The notes beneath the pieces are model-generated. The model searched no databases and was not told where the DNA came from. It saw only the letters and a program-made list of their open reading frames with translations. The position numbers and the translations under genes were made by a program. Shown in pieces: positions 7,005 to 13,791 of a stretch of 19,346 nt of DNA. Each line of letters begins with the position of its first letter. The first letter of the stretch is position 1. Origin of the DNA: an uncultured Lachnobacterium sp. (GTDB lineage Bacteria > Bacillota > Clostridia > Lachnospirales > Lachnospiraceae); contig URLU01000019.1 of the NCBI GenBank assembly GCA_900548765.1, forward strand, positions 1 through 19,346, in the 5' to 3' direction.

Positions 7005-7765
7005 TGTTTACAAAAAGAATTATTCCCTGTCTTGATGTTAATAATGGAAGAGTTGTAAAGGGTGTTAACTTTGTGAATCTAAGGGATGCAGGAGATCCGG
7101 TTGAAATCGCAGCCGCCTATGACAAGGCAGGAGCGGATGAAGTGGTATTTCTTGATATCACAGCGTCGAGCGATAACAGGGGCACTGTTGTGGATATGGT
7201 GCGCAAAGTAGCAGAGAAAGTCTTTATACCGTTTACAGTAGGTGGAGGAATCCGTACAGTAGATGATTTTAAGGCCCTGCTCAGAGAGGGAGCAGACAAG
7301 ATTTCGATTAATTCATCTGCCATTAATACACCCCGTCTTATAAGTGATGCGGCGGATAAATTCGGCAGCCAGTGCGTGGTTGTAGCAATTGATGCCAGAC
7401 GAAGGGCAGATGGCAGTGGCTGGAACGTATACAAGAATGGCGGCAGAATAGATACAGGTCTGGATGCTATAGAGTGGGCGATAAAGGCTGACCAGCTTGG
7501 AGCAGGAGAAATTCTCCTCACAAGCATGGACTGCGATGGCACCAAGGCAGGCTATGATATCCAGCTGACCAGATTAATTGCAGACAATGTCTCAGTACCG
7601 GTGATTGCGTCAGGAGGAGCCGGCACAAAGGAGCATTTCTATGATGCTCTGGTTGAGGGACATGCAGATGCGGCATTGGCTGCGTCGTTATTCCATTACA
7701 AGGAGCTTGAGATAATGGATTTAAAGGATTATCTGGCAGACAGAGGCGTATCTGTGAGAAGATAA
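7004..7765 (+). CDS. hisF: Imidazole glycerol phosphate synthase, cyclase subunit HisF
   Basis: A 253-residue (beta/alpha)8-barrel cyclase. It combines PRFAR with ammonia from HisH to give imidazole glycerol phosphate and AICAR, so it links histidine and purine synthesis. The two catalytic aspartates are D11 (IIPCLDVNNGRVVKG) and D130 (VVVAIDARR). Phosphate-binding loops TVGGGIRT and ASGGAG are present, and the C-terminus is full length. It is coupled to hisH by a one-base overlap. No other his gene follows; after it comes an 86-nt gap and ung, so hisHF stand apart from the rest of the pathway here. Confidence 0.97.
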   Translation: MFTKRIIPCLDVNNGRVVKGVNFVNLRDAGDPVEIAAAYDKAGADEVVFLDITASSDNRGTVVDMVRKVAEKVFIPFTVGGGIRTVDDFKALLREGADKISINSSAINTPRLISDAADKFGSQCVVVAIDARRRADGSGWNVYKNGGRIDTGLDAIEWAIKADQLGAGEILLTSMDCDGTKAGYDIQLTRLIADNVSVPVIASGGAGTKEHFYDALVEGHADAALAASLFHYKELEIMDLKDYLADRGVSVRR

Positions 7766-7803
7766 TTATACAGATATAGATAAAGAAATTGTAAACTAGC
7801 AAA

Positions 7804-7812
7804 TGATATAAA
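7804..7812 (+). promoter_or_regulatory. Possible extended -10 promoter of ung
   Basis: TGATATAAA in the 86-nt gap after hisF resembles an extended -10 box, much like the one in front of cheV, and lies 39 nt before the ung ATG. No matching -35 box is seen. No terminator follows hisF, so readthrough into ung is also possible. Confidence 0.4.
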
Positions 7813-7851
7813 AAGCTAAAAAGTCAAATAGAAACAGGAAGTACATGAAAT

Positions 7852-8529
7852 ATGTCAATGCTTACAAATGACTGGAGTCTGGCGTTAAAGGATGAGTTCA
7901 ACAAGCCATACTACAGAGACTTATACAGATTTGTAAAAGAAGAATACAGCACAAAAGTGGTTTATCCGCCAGCGGACGATATATTCAATGCCTTACACTT
8001 AACACCACTTAAGGATGTAAAGGTACTCATACTGGGACAGGATCCATACCACAATGAGCATCAGGCACATGGACTGAGCTTTTCAGTTCTGCCAGACCAG
8101 AAGGATATACCACCATCCTTGCAGAATATCTATAAGGAGCTGCAGGAGGATTTGGGCTGTTACATACCAAATAATGGTTACCTTAAAAAATGGGCTGACC
8201 AGGGTGTGTTGATGTTAAATACAGTTCTCACAGTTAGAGCCCATGAGCCAAATTCCCATCAGGGAAGAGGCTGGGAGAATTTCACGGATGCCATAATACA
8301 GGCGGTAAACCAAAAAGATGAGCCGGTAGTGTATATGCTCTGGGGTAAGCCTGCCCAGTCTAAGATACCAATGCTCACCAATCCAAAGCATTTGATACTT
8401 AAGGCACCACATCCAAGTCCACTGTCAGCCTACAGAGGATTTTTTGGATGCAAGCATTTTAGTAAGTGCAATGAATTTCTTTCACAGAATGGGCTTGAGC
8501 CGATTGACTGGCAAATTGAAAACATATAG
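7852..8529 (+). CDS. ung: Uracil-DNA glycosylase (family 1)
   Basis: A 225-residue DNA repair enzyme that removes uracil from DNA and starts base excision repair. The water-activating motif GQDPYH places catalytic D64. The family 1 second motif HPSPLSAYRGFFG contains H187 and the DNA-intercalating loop. LMLNTVLTV and WGKPAQSK-type segments are as expected, and length is standard. I use the ATG at 7852; a second ATG two codons later (7858) is a near-equal choice. AGGAAG at 7836-7841 is a possible ribosome binding site. A bidirectional terminator follows. Confidence 0.97.
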   Translation: MSMLTNDWSLALKDEFNKPYYRDLYRFVKEEYSTKVVYPPADDIFNALHLTPLKDVKVLILGQDPYHNEHQAHGLSFSVLPDQKDIPPSLQNIYKELQEDLGCYIPNNGYLKKWADQGVLMLNTVLTVRAHEPNSHQGRGWENFTDAIIQAVNQKDEPVVYMLWGKPAQSKIPMLTNPKHLILKAPHPSPLSAYRGFFGCKHFSKCNEFLSQNGLEPIDWQIENI

Positions 8530-8585
8530 AACTTCATGTAAGTGGAGGTTTCCTACAAAACCAGCTTCCAACTCACAACGTAAAT

Positions 8586-8636
8586 AAATCGGATGGTATA
8601 TAGTTGTCACTCAGACAAAAATATACCATCCGATTT
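8586..8636. terminator. Bidirectional intrinsic terminator between convergent ung and ABC-F genes
   Basis: A 16-bp perfect stem, AAATCGGATGGTATAT (8586-8601) with its complement at 8621-8636, encloses a 19-nt loop. On the + strand it ends in TTTTTC; on the - strand the stem is followed by ATTTATTTACG, also U-rich. It should therefore end both ung and the opposing ABC-F transcript. Confidence 0.85.
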
Positions 8637-8640
8637 TTCA

Positions 8641-8686
8641 TACCAAAGTATGCAATAAAAGCTGCCGGTGGCAGGTTTTATGTATA
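8641..8686 (+). repeat. Palindromic intergenic repeat element, copy 2
   Basis: Left arm TACCAAAGTATGCA, hairpin ATAAAAGCTGCC-GGT-GGCAGGTTTTAT with 11 pairs and one G-G mismatch (8661/8675), then GTATA, which pairs with TATGC across a bulged A. It lies directly in tandem with copy 3 at a 44-bp period, immediately after the ung terminator. Confidence 0.75.
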
Positions 8687-8730
8687 CCAAAGTATGCAAG
8701 AGAAGCTGCCAGTGGCAGGTTCTCTGTATT
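8685..8730 (+). repeat. Palindromic intergenic repeat element, copy 3
   Basis: It starts with the same 15 nt as copy 2 (TACCAAAGTATGCAA). Its hairpin is AGAGAAGCTGCC-AGT-GGCAGGTTCTCT, followed by GTATT. Compared with copy 2, two stem pairs differ on both sides at once (T-A to G-C, and A-T to G-C), so pairing is kept while sequence changes. About 50 nt remain between it and the end of the ABC-F gene; these hold a small CTTCCA-GGT-TGGAAG hairpin (8732-8746). Confidence 0.75.
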
Positions 8731-8780
8731 ACTTCCAGGTTGGAAGCGTAGGCTAGGTAGAAGTGCAGTCTGCCTAAATG

Positions 8781-10421
8781 CTAGTTGTCGTTCTCATCCT
8801 CTTCAGACATAGAGTAGACCTGACGCTTACGGGCCATCTCATCACTCTCCAGATACTCATCATAAGTAGTAATCTTATCAATCATAGAACCATTTGGAAG
8901 GAACTCAATAATACGATTAGCTGTTGTCTGTACAACCTGATGGTCTCGGCAGGCGAAAAGTATAACACCTGGGAACTTAATCATTCCGTTATTTAAGGCT
9001 GTGATTGATTCCATGTCAAGGTGGTCAGTAGGCTCATCAAACATAAGCACGTTGCTTGCCATGATCATCATACGGGAGAGCAGTACACGCACCTTTTCTC
9101 CTCCGGAAAGCACACGCATCTTCTTTACACCATCCTCACCAGCAAAAAGCATTCTGCCAAGGAAACCACGCACATAGGTTGCATCCTTGATTTCAGAGTA
9201 TTGTGTGAGCCAGTCTACGATTAACTCATCTGTATCAAAGATTGCTGTATTGTCCTTAGGGAAATACGACTGGCTTGTTGTAACTCCCCATTTGTAAGAA
9301 CCCTCATCCGGCTCCATCTCTCCTGCAAGGATTTTAAAGAGAGTTGTTTTTGCAAGCTCATTTCCACCTACAAAGGCAATCTTGTCGTCATGGTTAACTG
9401 TGAATGTGATGTTGTCAAGCACCTTCACACCATCGATTGTTTTTGAGATACCCTCTACAAACAATACGTCGTTTCCGATTTCACGCTCTGGACGGAAATC
9501 AATGTAAGGATATTTACGGCTTGATGGACGGATGTCATCAAGCTGGATTTTTTCAAGGGCACGCTTACGGGAAGTAGCCTGCTTCGATTTTGAAGCGTTA
9601 GCAGAGAATCTCTGGATGAAATCCTGTAATTCCTTGATTTTCTCTTCTTTTTTCTTGTTGGCTTCCTTCATCTGACGGACGAGGAGCTGGCTTGACTCAT
9701 ACCAGAAATCGTAGTTTCCTGCGTAGAGCTGGATTTTACCATAATCCATATCTGCAATGTTTGTACATACCTTATTTAAGAAATAACGGTCATGGGATAC
9801 AACAATTACAGTGTTCTCAAAGTTTATAAGGAACTCCTCCAGCCATGAAATAGCATCTAAGTCAAGGTGGTTGGTAGGCTCATCAAGGAGCAGGATGTCA
9901 GGGTTTCCAAAAAGTGCCTGGGCAAGAAGTACTTTGACCTTTACAGCACCCGGAAGATCTGCCATCAATGTGTAATGCTCCTCAGTTGGAACTCCAAGTC
10001 CGTTTAAGAGTGTAGCAGCGTCGGATTCTGCATTCCAGCCGTCCATATCTGCGAACTCAGCCTCAAGCTCACTGGCACGGATACCATCCTCATCTGTGAA
10101 GTCTTCCTTCATATAGATAGCGTCTTTTTCCTTCATGATGTCGTAGAGACGCTTGTTACCCATAATAACAGTATCAAGGACTGTGAACTCATCATATTTG
10201 AAGTGATCCTGCTGTAAAAATGAAAGTCTCTGACCTGGTGTTATGACAATATCACCATTTGTTGGTTCAAGCTGACCTGAAAGAATCTTTAAAAATGTAG
10301 ATTTTCCAGCACCGTTTGCACCGATAAGACCATAACAGTTACCCTCTGTAAATTTGATGTTTACATCCTCGAACAGAGCCTTTTTTCCGATTCGTAATGT
10401 GATGTTATTTGCACTGATCAT
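8781..10421 (-). CDS. YbiT-type ABC-F ATPase (ribosome-associated), one ATP site degenerate
   Basis: A 546-residue soluble protein with two ABC domains and no membrane segment, so it belongs to the ABC-F translation-factor family and is not a transporter. Domain 1 has Walker A GANGAGKST (34-42), Walker B ILLLDEPTNHLD (176-187) and H-loop VSHDRYF (H210), but its signature is LPGAVKVKV in place of LSGGQ. The linker at about 240-312, with RFSANASKSKQATSRKRALEKI-like sequence, is the charged P-site tRNA-interaction helix pair. Domain 2 has an intact LSGGEKVRV signature (438-446) and Walker B NVLMFDEPTDHLD (E463), but Walker A is GGNELAKTT (352-360) and the H-loop is CRDHQ. The start has GAAAGG 7 nt upstream. 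The C-terminus is acidic. It is convergent with ung and divergent from the GGDEF/EAL gene. Family assignment is firm; a role in resistance is not suggested. Confidence 0.93.
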   Translation of the reverse strand: MISANNITLRIGKKALFEDVNIKFTEGNCYGLIGANGAGKSTFLKILSGQLEPTNGDIVITPGQRLSFLQQDHFKYDEFTVLDTVIMGNKRLYDIMKEKDAIYMKEDFTDEDGIRASELEAEFADMDGWNAESDAATLLNGLGVPTEEHYTLMADLPGAVKVKVLLAQALFGNPDILLLDEPTNHLDLDAISWLEEFLINFENTVIVVSHDRYFLNKVCTNIADMDYGKIQLYAGNYDFWYESSQLLVRQMKEANKKKEEKIKELQDFIQRFSANASKSKQATSRKRALEKIQLDDIRPSSRKYPYIDFRPEREIGNDVLFVEGISKTIDGVKVLDNITFTVNHDDKIAFVGGNELAKTTLFKILAGEMEPDEGSYKWGVTTSQSYFPKDNTAIFDTDELIVDWLTQYSEIKDATYVRGFLGRMLFAGEDGVKKMRVLSGGEKVRVLLSRMMIMASNVLMFDEPTDHLDMESITALNNGMIKFPGVILFACRDHQVVQTTANRIIEFLPNGSMIDKITTYDEYLESDEMARKRQVYSMSEEDENDN

Positions 10422-10439
10422 AAGTTTACCTTTCTATGT

Positions 10440-10469
10440 GTTATATCAATAAATAACCAAAAATTGCAA
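10440..10469 (-). promoter_or_regulatory. Candidate ABC-F promoter sharing its -35 box with the divergent promoter
   Basis: On the - strand, TTGCAA (10469-10464) is followed after 18 nt by TATAAC (10445-10440), preceded by TGA as an extended -10. TTGCAA is its own complement, so the same six bases can be the -35 of promoter P1 on the + strand. Transcription from here would leave a leader of only about 12 nt with the ribosome binding site at its very start, which weakens the case. Confidence 0.4.
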
Positions 10470-10493
10470 TCGTCTTATATTTTATCGTATAAT
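10464..10493 (+). promoter_or_regulatory. Upstream copy (P1) of a tandem promoter for the GGDEF/EAL gene
   Basis: TTGCAA (10464-10469), an 18-nt spacer and TATAAT (10488-10493). The whole 30-nt unit is repeated immediately downstream, with 22 of 30 positions the same. Confidence 0.6.
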
Positions 10494-10506
10494 TTGCAAT
10501 TTGCAA
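10479..10506 (-). promoter_or_regulatory. Alternative candidate ABC-F promoter
   Basis: On the - strand, TTGCAA (10506-10501), a 16-nt spacer and TAAAAT (10484-10479) give a promoter with a more normal leader of about 50 nt. It overlaps the + strand promoters, so the two directions would compete for polymerase. Confidence 0.4.
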
Positions 10507-10523
10507 GTGTTTTATTGTATAAT
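10494..10523 (+). promoter_or_regulatory. Downstream copy (P2) of the tandem promoter for the GGDEF/EAL gene
   Basis: TTGCAA (10494-10499), an 18-nt spacer and a perfect TATAAT (10518-10523) preceded by TG. The predicted start is about 7 nt beyond, giving a leader of roughly 24 nt before the ATG at 10554. The last 14 nt (TTTTATTGTATAAT) match the end of P1 with one change. Confidence 0.7.
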
Positions 10524-10553
10524 ACTAGGAGATTTTTTTAGGGTGGTAGAACA

Positions 10554-13500
10554 ATGGGGAATGATATTATTTCAAAATTTGATGTTCCATATGGAATCGT
10601 TGTATTCAAATTAGACAATACTTTGATAATTGAAAAGGCAAATGCAAAATTCTGCGATGTGGCAGGCTTTACATTTGATGAGCTGAAACAGCAGGACATT
10701 TTGGAGCTGTTTGAAGAGGACTGTAGAAATTCTTTTTGTGAATTCTTTCACAAATGCTCGGTCGGCGATAATACCAGAGAAAAAGAGATTAATGTAAAAT
10801 TAATAAGCCATGGAGAAAAGCTTATATGGGCAAGAGTGACCTGTGCCAGTGTAAATGTGGATGAAAACTGGATTGCTCTGATTTTTGATTATAACGTTCA
10901 AAAAGAAAAACAGCTTGAACAGCAGGTGGAGCTTTTCAGAAACCGCTATAGGATGATGCAGGAAGTGTCTGAAGAGATTCCGTTTGATCTGGACGTGGCA
11001 GAGTGGAAGCTTTTACGCTCAAAGCGTCTTATGGAGGCGAGAGGAGTTAAGGATGCTGAAGACACCTATTATCCTTTTAAAGATGGGGTAAAGGAAATCC
11101 ACCCTCTGGATCAGGAGCGTTTCACAACAGCTATGAAGGTTGCAGCGGGCAAGGAGATGTCCGGCACAATAGATATGAGGTATAATGTTGCCCGGGATAA
11201 TATGGTGCCAAAATACATATGGTACAGAACCCACTATAAGAGCGTCAGGGGTAATGAAGGCAAGATTATCAGAATCATAGGCAGAAGCTACAACGTAGAG
11301 AAGGATGTCCTGCTGGAAGAGGAGGTAAAGAGAGACCCACTCACAAAGCTTCTTAATAAAAAGGAAGTAGAGAAGCAGATTGCTGAGGCACTCAAATATC
11401 CGGGAGACAGGCCTAATGTGCTTTTCCTTATTGATATTGATAATTTTAAGGGTATAAATGACACTTTTGGCCATACATTTGGGGATACTGTAATATCTGA
11501 TATTGCTTCAATTTTGAGCAGGCAGTTCAGAAGTCAGGATATCGTGGGCAGAGTCGGTGGTGATGAGTTTCTGGTTTTCATGAGAAATGTGCCGGTGGAA
11601 AAGGCTGAGCTTAAGGCTAAAAATCTCTGCCGCTCACTGGCCAAGGAATACACCGGTGGAGATGTCATCCGAAAGATAACCACCAGTATCGGACTCTCTG
11701 TGTCGGGGGTGGATGGAAACAGCTACAAGGAGCTCTTTGACAGTGCAGACAGGGCTATGTACAGCACCAAGAGGTCTGGTAAAAATGGATTCAGGCTTGC
11801 CAGAGGTGAGAACCTTGAGCCAATTAGAAAGAGAGAAAAGCAGAATGAGGAGCGTGAGGACCTGAAGGATGAGGACAGGGACTTTATCGTGTCTGCTATT
11901 AATCTGCTGACTCATGCCAGAAATATAGATGCGTCTCTTAATCTGCTTCTGCAAAAGATAGTAAAGGAGTACAAACTGGATTTGATTGCTCTGTGCGAGG
12001 ATTCGGGTAATGAGAGGTTTTCTGTGCTTACGAACTATTATAGTGAGCTTGTGAGCTTTTATGACAGAATATTGATAGAAAAGAATGGTGTTGAAAGCCT
12101 GATACCAGACTACAACAAGGCAGTGGTTCTGGATAAGCCGCCTATTGACAGCTGGATAAAGTCTGCTGAAAAGCAGGGCAGCTCTATTCCGCGTTATCTT
12201 GTGGACAATACTTCAGTTGCTGCCTGCAAGTACGAATTTGCATCCAATAAAGCAGGACTGTTGTTTTTCTTCAGATTTGGAAATGGCAAGGAGTGGCGGC
12301 AGTCAGAGCTTAATATTTTAAGTGAGCTGTCAAGAACTGTATCACTTTATGTTACCTTAAGGTCAAGGCTTGAGGAAAGTGATACAGAGATTAAGAAAAT
12401 CCAGAACAGGGATCAGCTCACAGGTCTTGACACACTGGAAGCCTTCAAATCCATGTATACAAACATGATTTCAGAACTGCCAAAGGATAAGGTTAAGGCA
12501 TTGTGTTATTTTGACATCAACAATTTTGGATATATAAATGAAAACTATGGACATCAGGTAGGAGACCAGGTGCTTAAATTCCTGGCACAGGACATTACAG
12601 AGCAGGATTACTATGTTATGGCGAGCAGGCTTTACTCTGATTTTTTCCTTATGCTTGCAATAGGAAACAGCAGGGAAGAACTTCAAAAGAGCATAATCGT
12701 GCAACAGAAGAAGTTTGCCAATATGCAGAATCACCAGTATCCGAGCAGTGGACTGTCGATTTCAGCAGGAATTTATTTTGTAGAGTCTGATAAGGTAGAG
12801 GTGGAGACTGCCATAGAAAATGCCAATCTGGCATGGAAGGCATCCAAGAGGTCTGTGAAGGTGGAACTTGCTGTGTTTGACGACAAACTCAGGGAGAGAA
12901 GAGTTGAGGAGCAGCAGGTAATAGCAGAGTTTTATGAGGCCTTGTACAGGTCTGATTTTGAGGTCTTTTTACAGCCTAAGTTTGACCTGACCACCCGTGA
13001 GGTATACGGAGCAGAGGCTTTGTCCAGATGGAGAAAGCCAGATGGCAATGTTTACTATCCAAATGGCTATATAGATGTGCTTGAAAGAATAGGATATATC
13101 ACAGAGCTTGATTTCTATATATATGAAGAAGTCTTAAAGCTTATGACCAAGTGGCGTCAGCAGCATAAGAGGCAGATTGTCATATCTGTGAATTTTTCAG
13201 GCAGGCATTTTGATGGAGACGGCAGTGATTTTCTGAACAGAATTTCGGTTATTACAAATAAGTACCTGATTGAGCCGAAATATATAGAAATCGAAATCAC
13301 AGAGGGCGTTATTGCCAGAAACCACGAAAGGCTTTTGAGCTGCCTGACCAAGCTTCGTGACAAGGGCTTCAGGGTATCAATTGATGATTTCGGAACCGGA
13401 TACTCGTCACTATTTGTCCTGACAGACCTGCCTGCTGATGTGGTAAAGGTGGACAAGAGCTTTTTGGACAAGGAATTCAACCAGCAGAATGTCGCTATGC

Positions 13501-13670
13501 TTAAAGCCATGGGGGATATAGTATCTGTTGCAGAGAAGGAGATTATCTTTGAGGGAATAGAGACTGAGGAACAGTGTGCGACTCTGGTAGACTGTGGTTT
13601 CAAATATGGTCAGGGATACTTGTGCAGCGAACCAATCTCCACTGTAAAATTCGAAAAGCTGTATTTATGA
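10554..13670 (+). CDS. Cyclic-di-GMP turnover protein: sensor domains-GGDEF-GAF-like-degenerate GGDEF-EAL
   Basis: A 1038-residue cytoplasmic protein without membrane segments. Residues about 5-120 are a PAS domain and about 125-250 a second PAS-like domain. A diguanylate cyclase domain at about 258-418 has intact GGDEF at 335-339 and an inhibitory I-site RSQD at 326-329, the right five residues upstream. Residues about 440-605 look GAF-like. A second GGDEF fold at about 615-780 has YSDFF (694-698) in place of GGDEF and is presumably inactive. The EAL phosphodiesterase domain at about 785-1038 keeps E821 (EAL), N880, E917, D944/D945 (DDFGTG), K965, E1000 and Q1020, so it should cleave cyclic-di-GMP. 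The protein may thus both make and break the messenger, probably tuning motility against attachment. The ATG follows AGGGTGG at 10540-10546. No terminator is evident after it. Confidence 0.93.
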   Translation: MGNDIISKFDVPYGIVVFKLDNTLIIEKANAKFCDVAGFTFDELKQQDILELFEEDCRNSFCEFFHKCSVGDNTREKEINVKLISHGEKLIWARVTCASVNVDENWIALIFDYNVQKEKQLEQQVELFRNRYRMMQEVSEEIPFDLDVAEWKLLRSKRLMEARGVKDAEDTYYPFKDGVKEIHPLDQERFTTAMKVAAGKEMSGTIDMRYNVARDNMVPKYIWYRTHYKSVRGNEGKIIRIIGRSYNVEKDVLLEEEVKRDPLTKLLNKKEVEKQIAEALKYPGDRPNVLFLIDIDNFKGINDTFGHTFGDTVISDIASILSRQFRSQDIVGRVGGDEFLVFMRNVPVEKAELKAKNLCRSLAKEYTGGDVIRKITTSIGLSVSGVDGNSYKELFDSADRAMYSTKRSGKNGFRLARGENLEPIRKREKQNEEREDLKDEDRDFIVSAINLLTHARNIDASLNLLLQKIVKEYKLDLIALCEDSGNERFSVLTNYYSELVSFYDRILIEKNGVESLIPDYNKAVVLDKPPIDSWIKSAEKQGSSIPRYLVDNTSVAACKYEFASNKAGLLFFFRFGNGKEWRQSELNILSELSRTVSLYVTLRSRLEESDTEIKKIQNRDQLTGLDTLEAFKSMYTNMISELPKDKVKALCYFDINNFGYINENYGHQVGDQVLKFLAQDITEQDYYVMASRLYSDFFLMLAIGNSREELQKSIIVQQKKFANMQNHQYPSSGLSISAGIYFVESDKVEVETAIENANLAWKASKRSVKVELAVFDDKLRERRVEEQQVIAEFYEALYRSDFEVFLQPKFDLTTREVYGAEALSRWRKPDGNVYYPNGYIDVLERIGYITELDFYIYEEVLKLMTKWRQQHKRQIVISVNFSGRHFDGDGSDFLNRISVITNKYLIEPKYIEIEITEGVIARNHERLLSCLTKLRDKGFRVSIDDFGTGYSSLFVLTDLPADVVKVDKSFLDKEFNQQNVAMLKAMGDIVSVAEKEIIFEGIETEEQCATLVDCGFKYGQGYLCSEPISTVKFEKLYL

Positions 13671-13690
13671 TTATGTACTAACAAAAAAAC

Positions 13691-13719
13691 TTGATTTTTG
13701 ATATTTGACATCCTATAGT
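13691..13719 (+). promoter_or_regulatory. Likely promoter of the PFOR gene
   Basis: TTGATT (13691-13696), a 17-nt spacer and TATAGT (13714-13719), about 72 nt before the ATG. An overlapping TTGACA at 13705-13710 is a better -35 but has no -10 box at the right distance. The leader of about 65 nt contains no obvious hairpin. Confidence 0.5.
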
Positions 13720-13791
13720 AATAATTAAGAGACATTGCGAATAGATGTCTGTTTATTTGAACTTTTAAAGATTACATTAGGAGGAATTATC

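Noticed and set aside
7117..7545. Reverse-strand open frame of 142 codons inside hisF
   Set aside because: It lies wholly inside a confidently identified gene and has no family signal or ribosome binding site.
8641..8730. Possible start of a CRISPR array, because of two near-identical units at a 44-bp period
   Set aside because: The units are adjacent palindromes with no distinct spacers, only two copies occur, the same element recurs singly elsewhere, and no cas gene is present.
8564..8747. 9-bp inverted repeat GCTTCCAAC (8564-8572) and GTTGGAAGC (8739-8747) flanking the terminator and repeat pair, as possible ends of an inserted element
   Set aside because: The match is short, no target duplication is seen around it, and the right half already pairs locally with CTTCCA at 8732-8737.
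13157..13603. Reverse-strand open frame inside the EAL domain
   Set aside because: It overlaps the conserved catalytic segment of the EAL domain and shows no recognisable protein features.
13705..13733. TTGACA at 13705-13710 as the -35 box of the PFOR promoter
   Set aside because: No acceptable -10 box lies 16-18 nt downstream (the sequence there is AAGAGA); the pair at 13691 and 13714 fits better.
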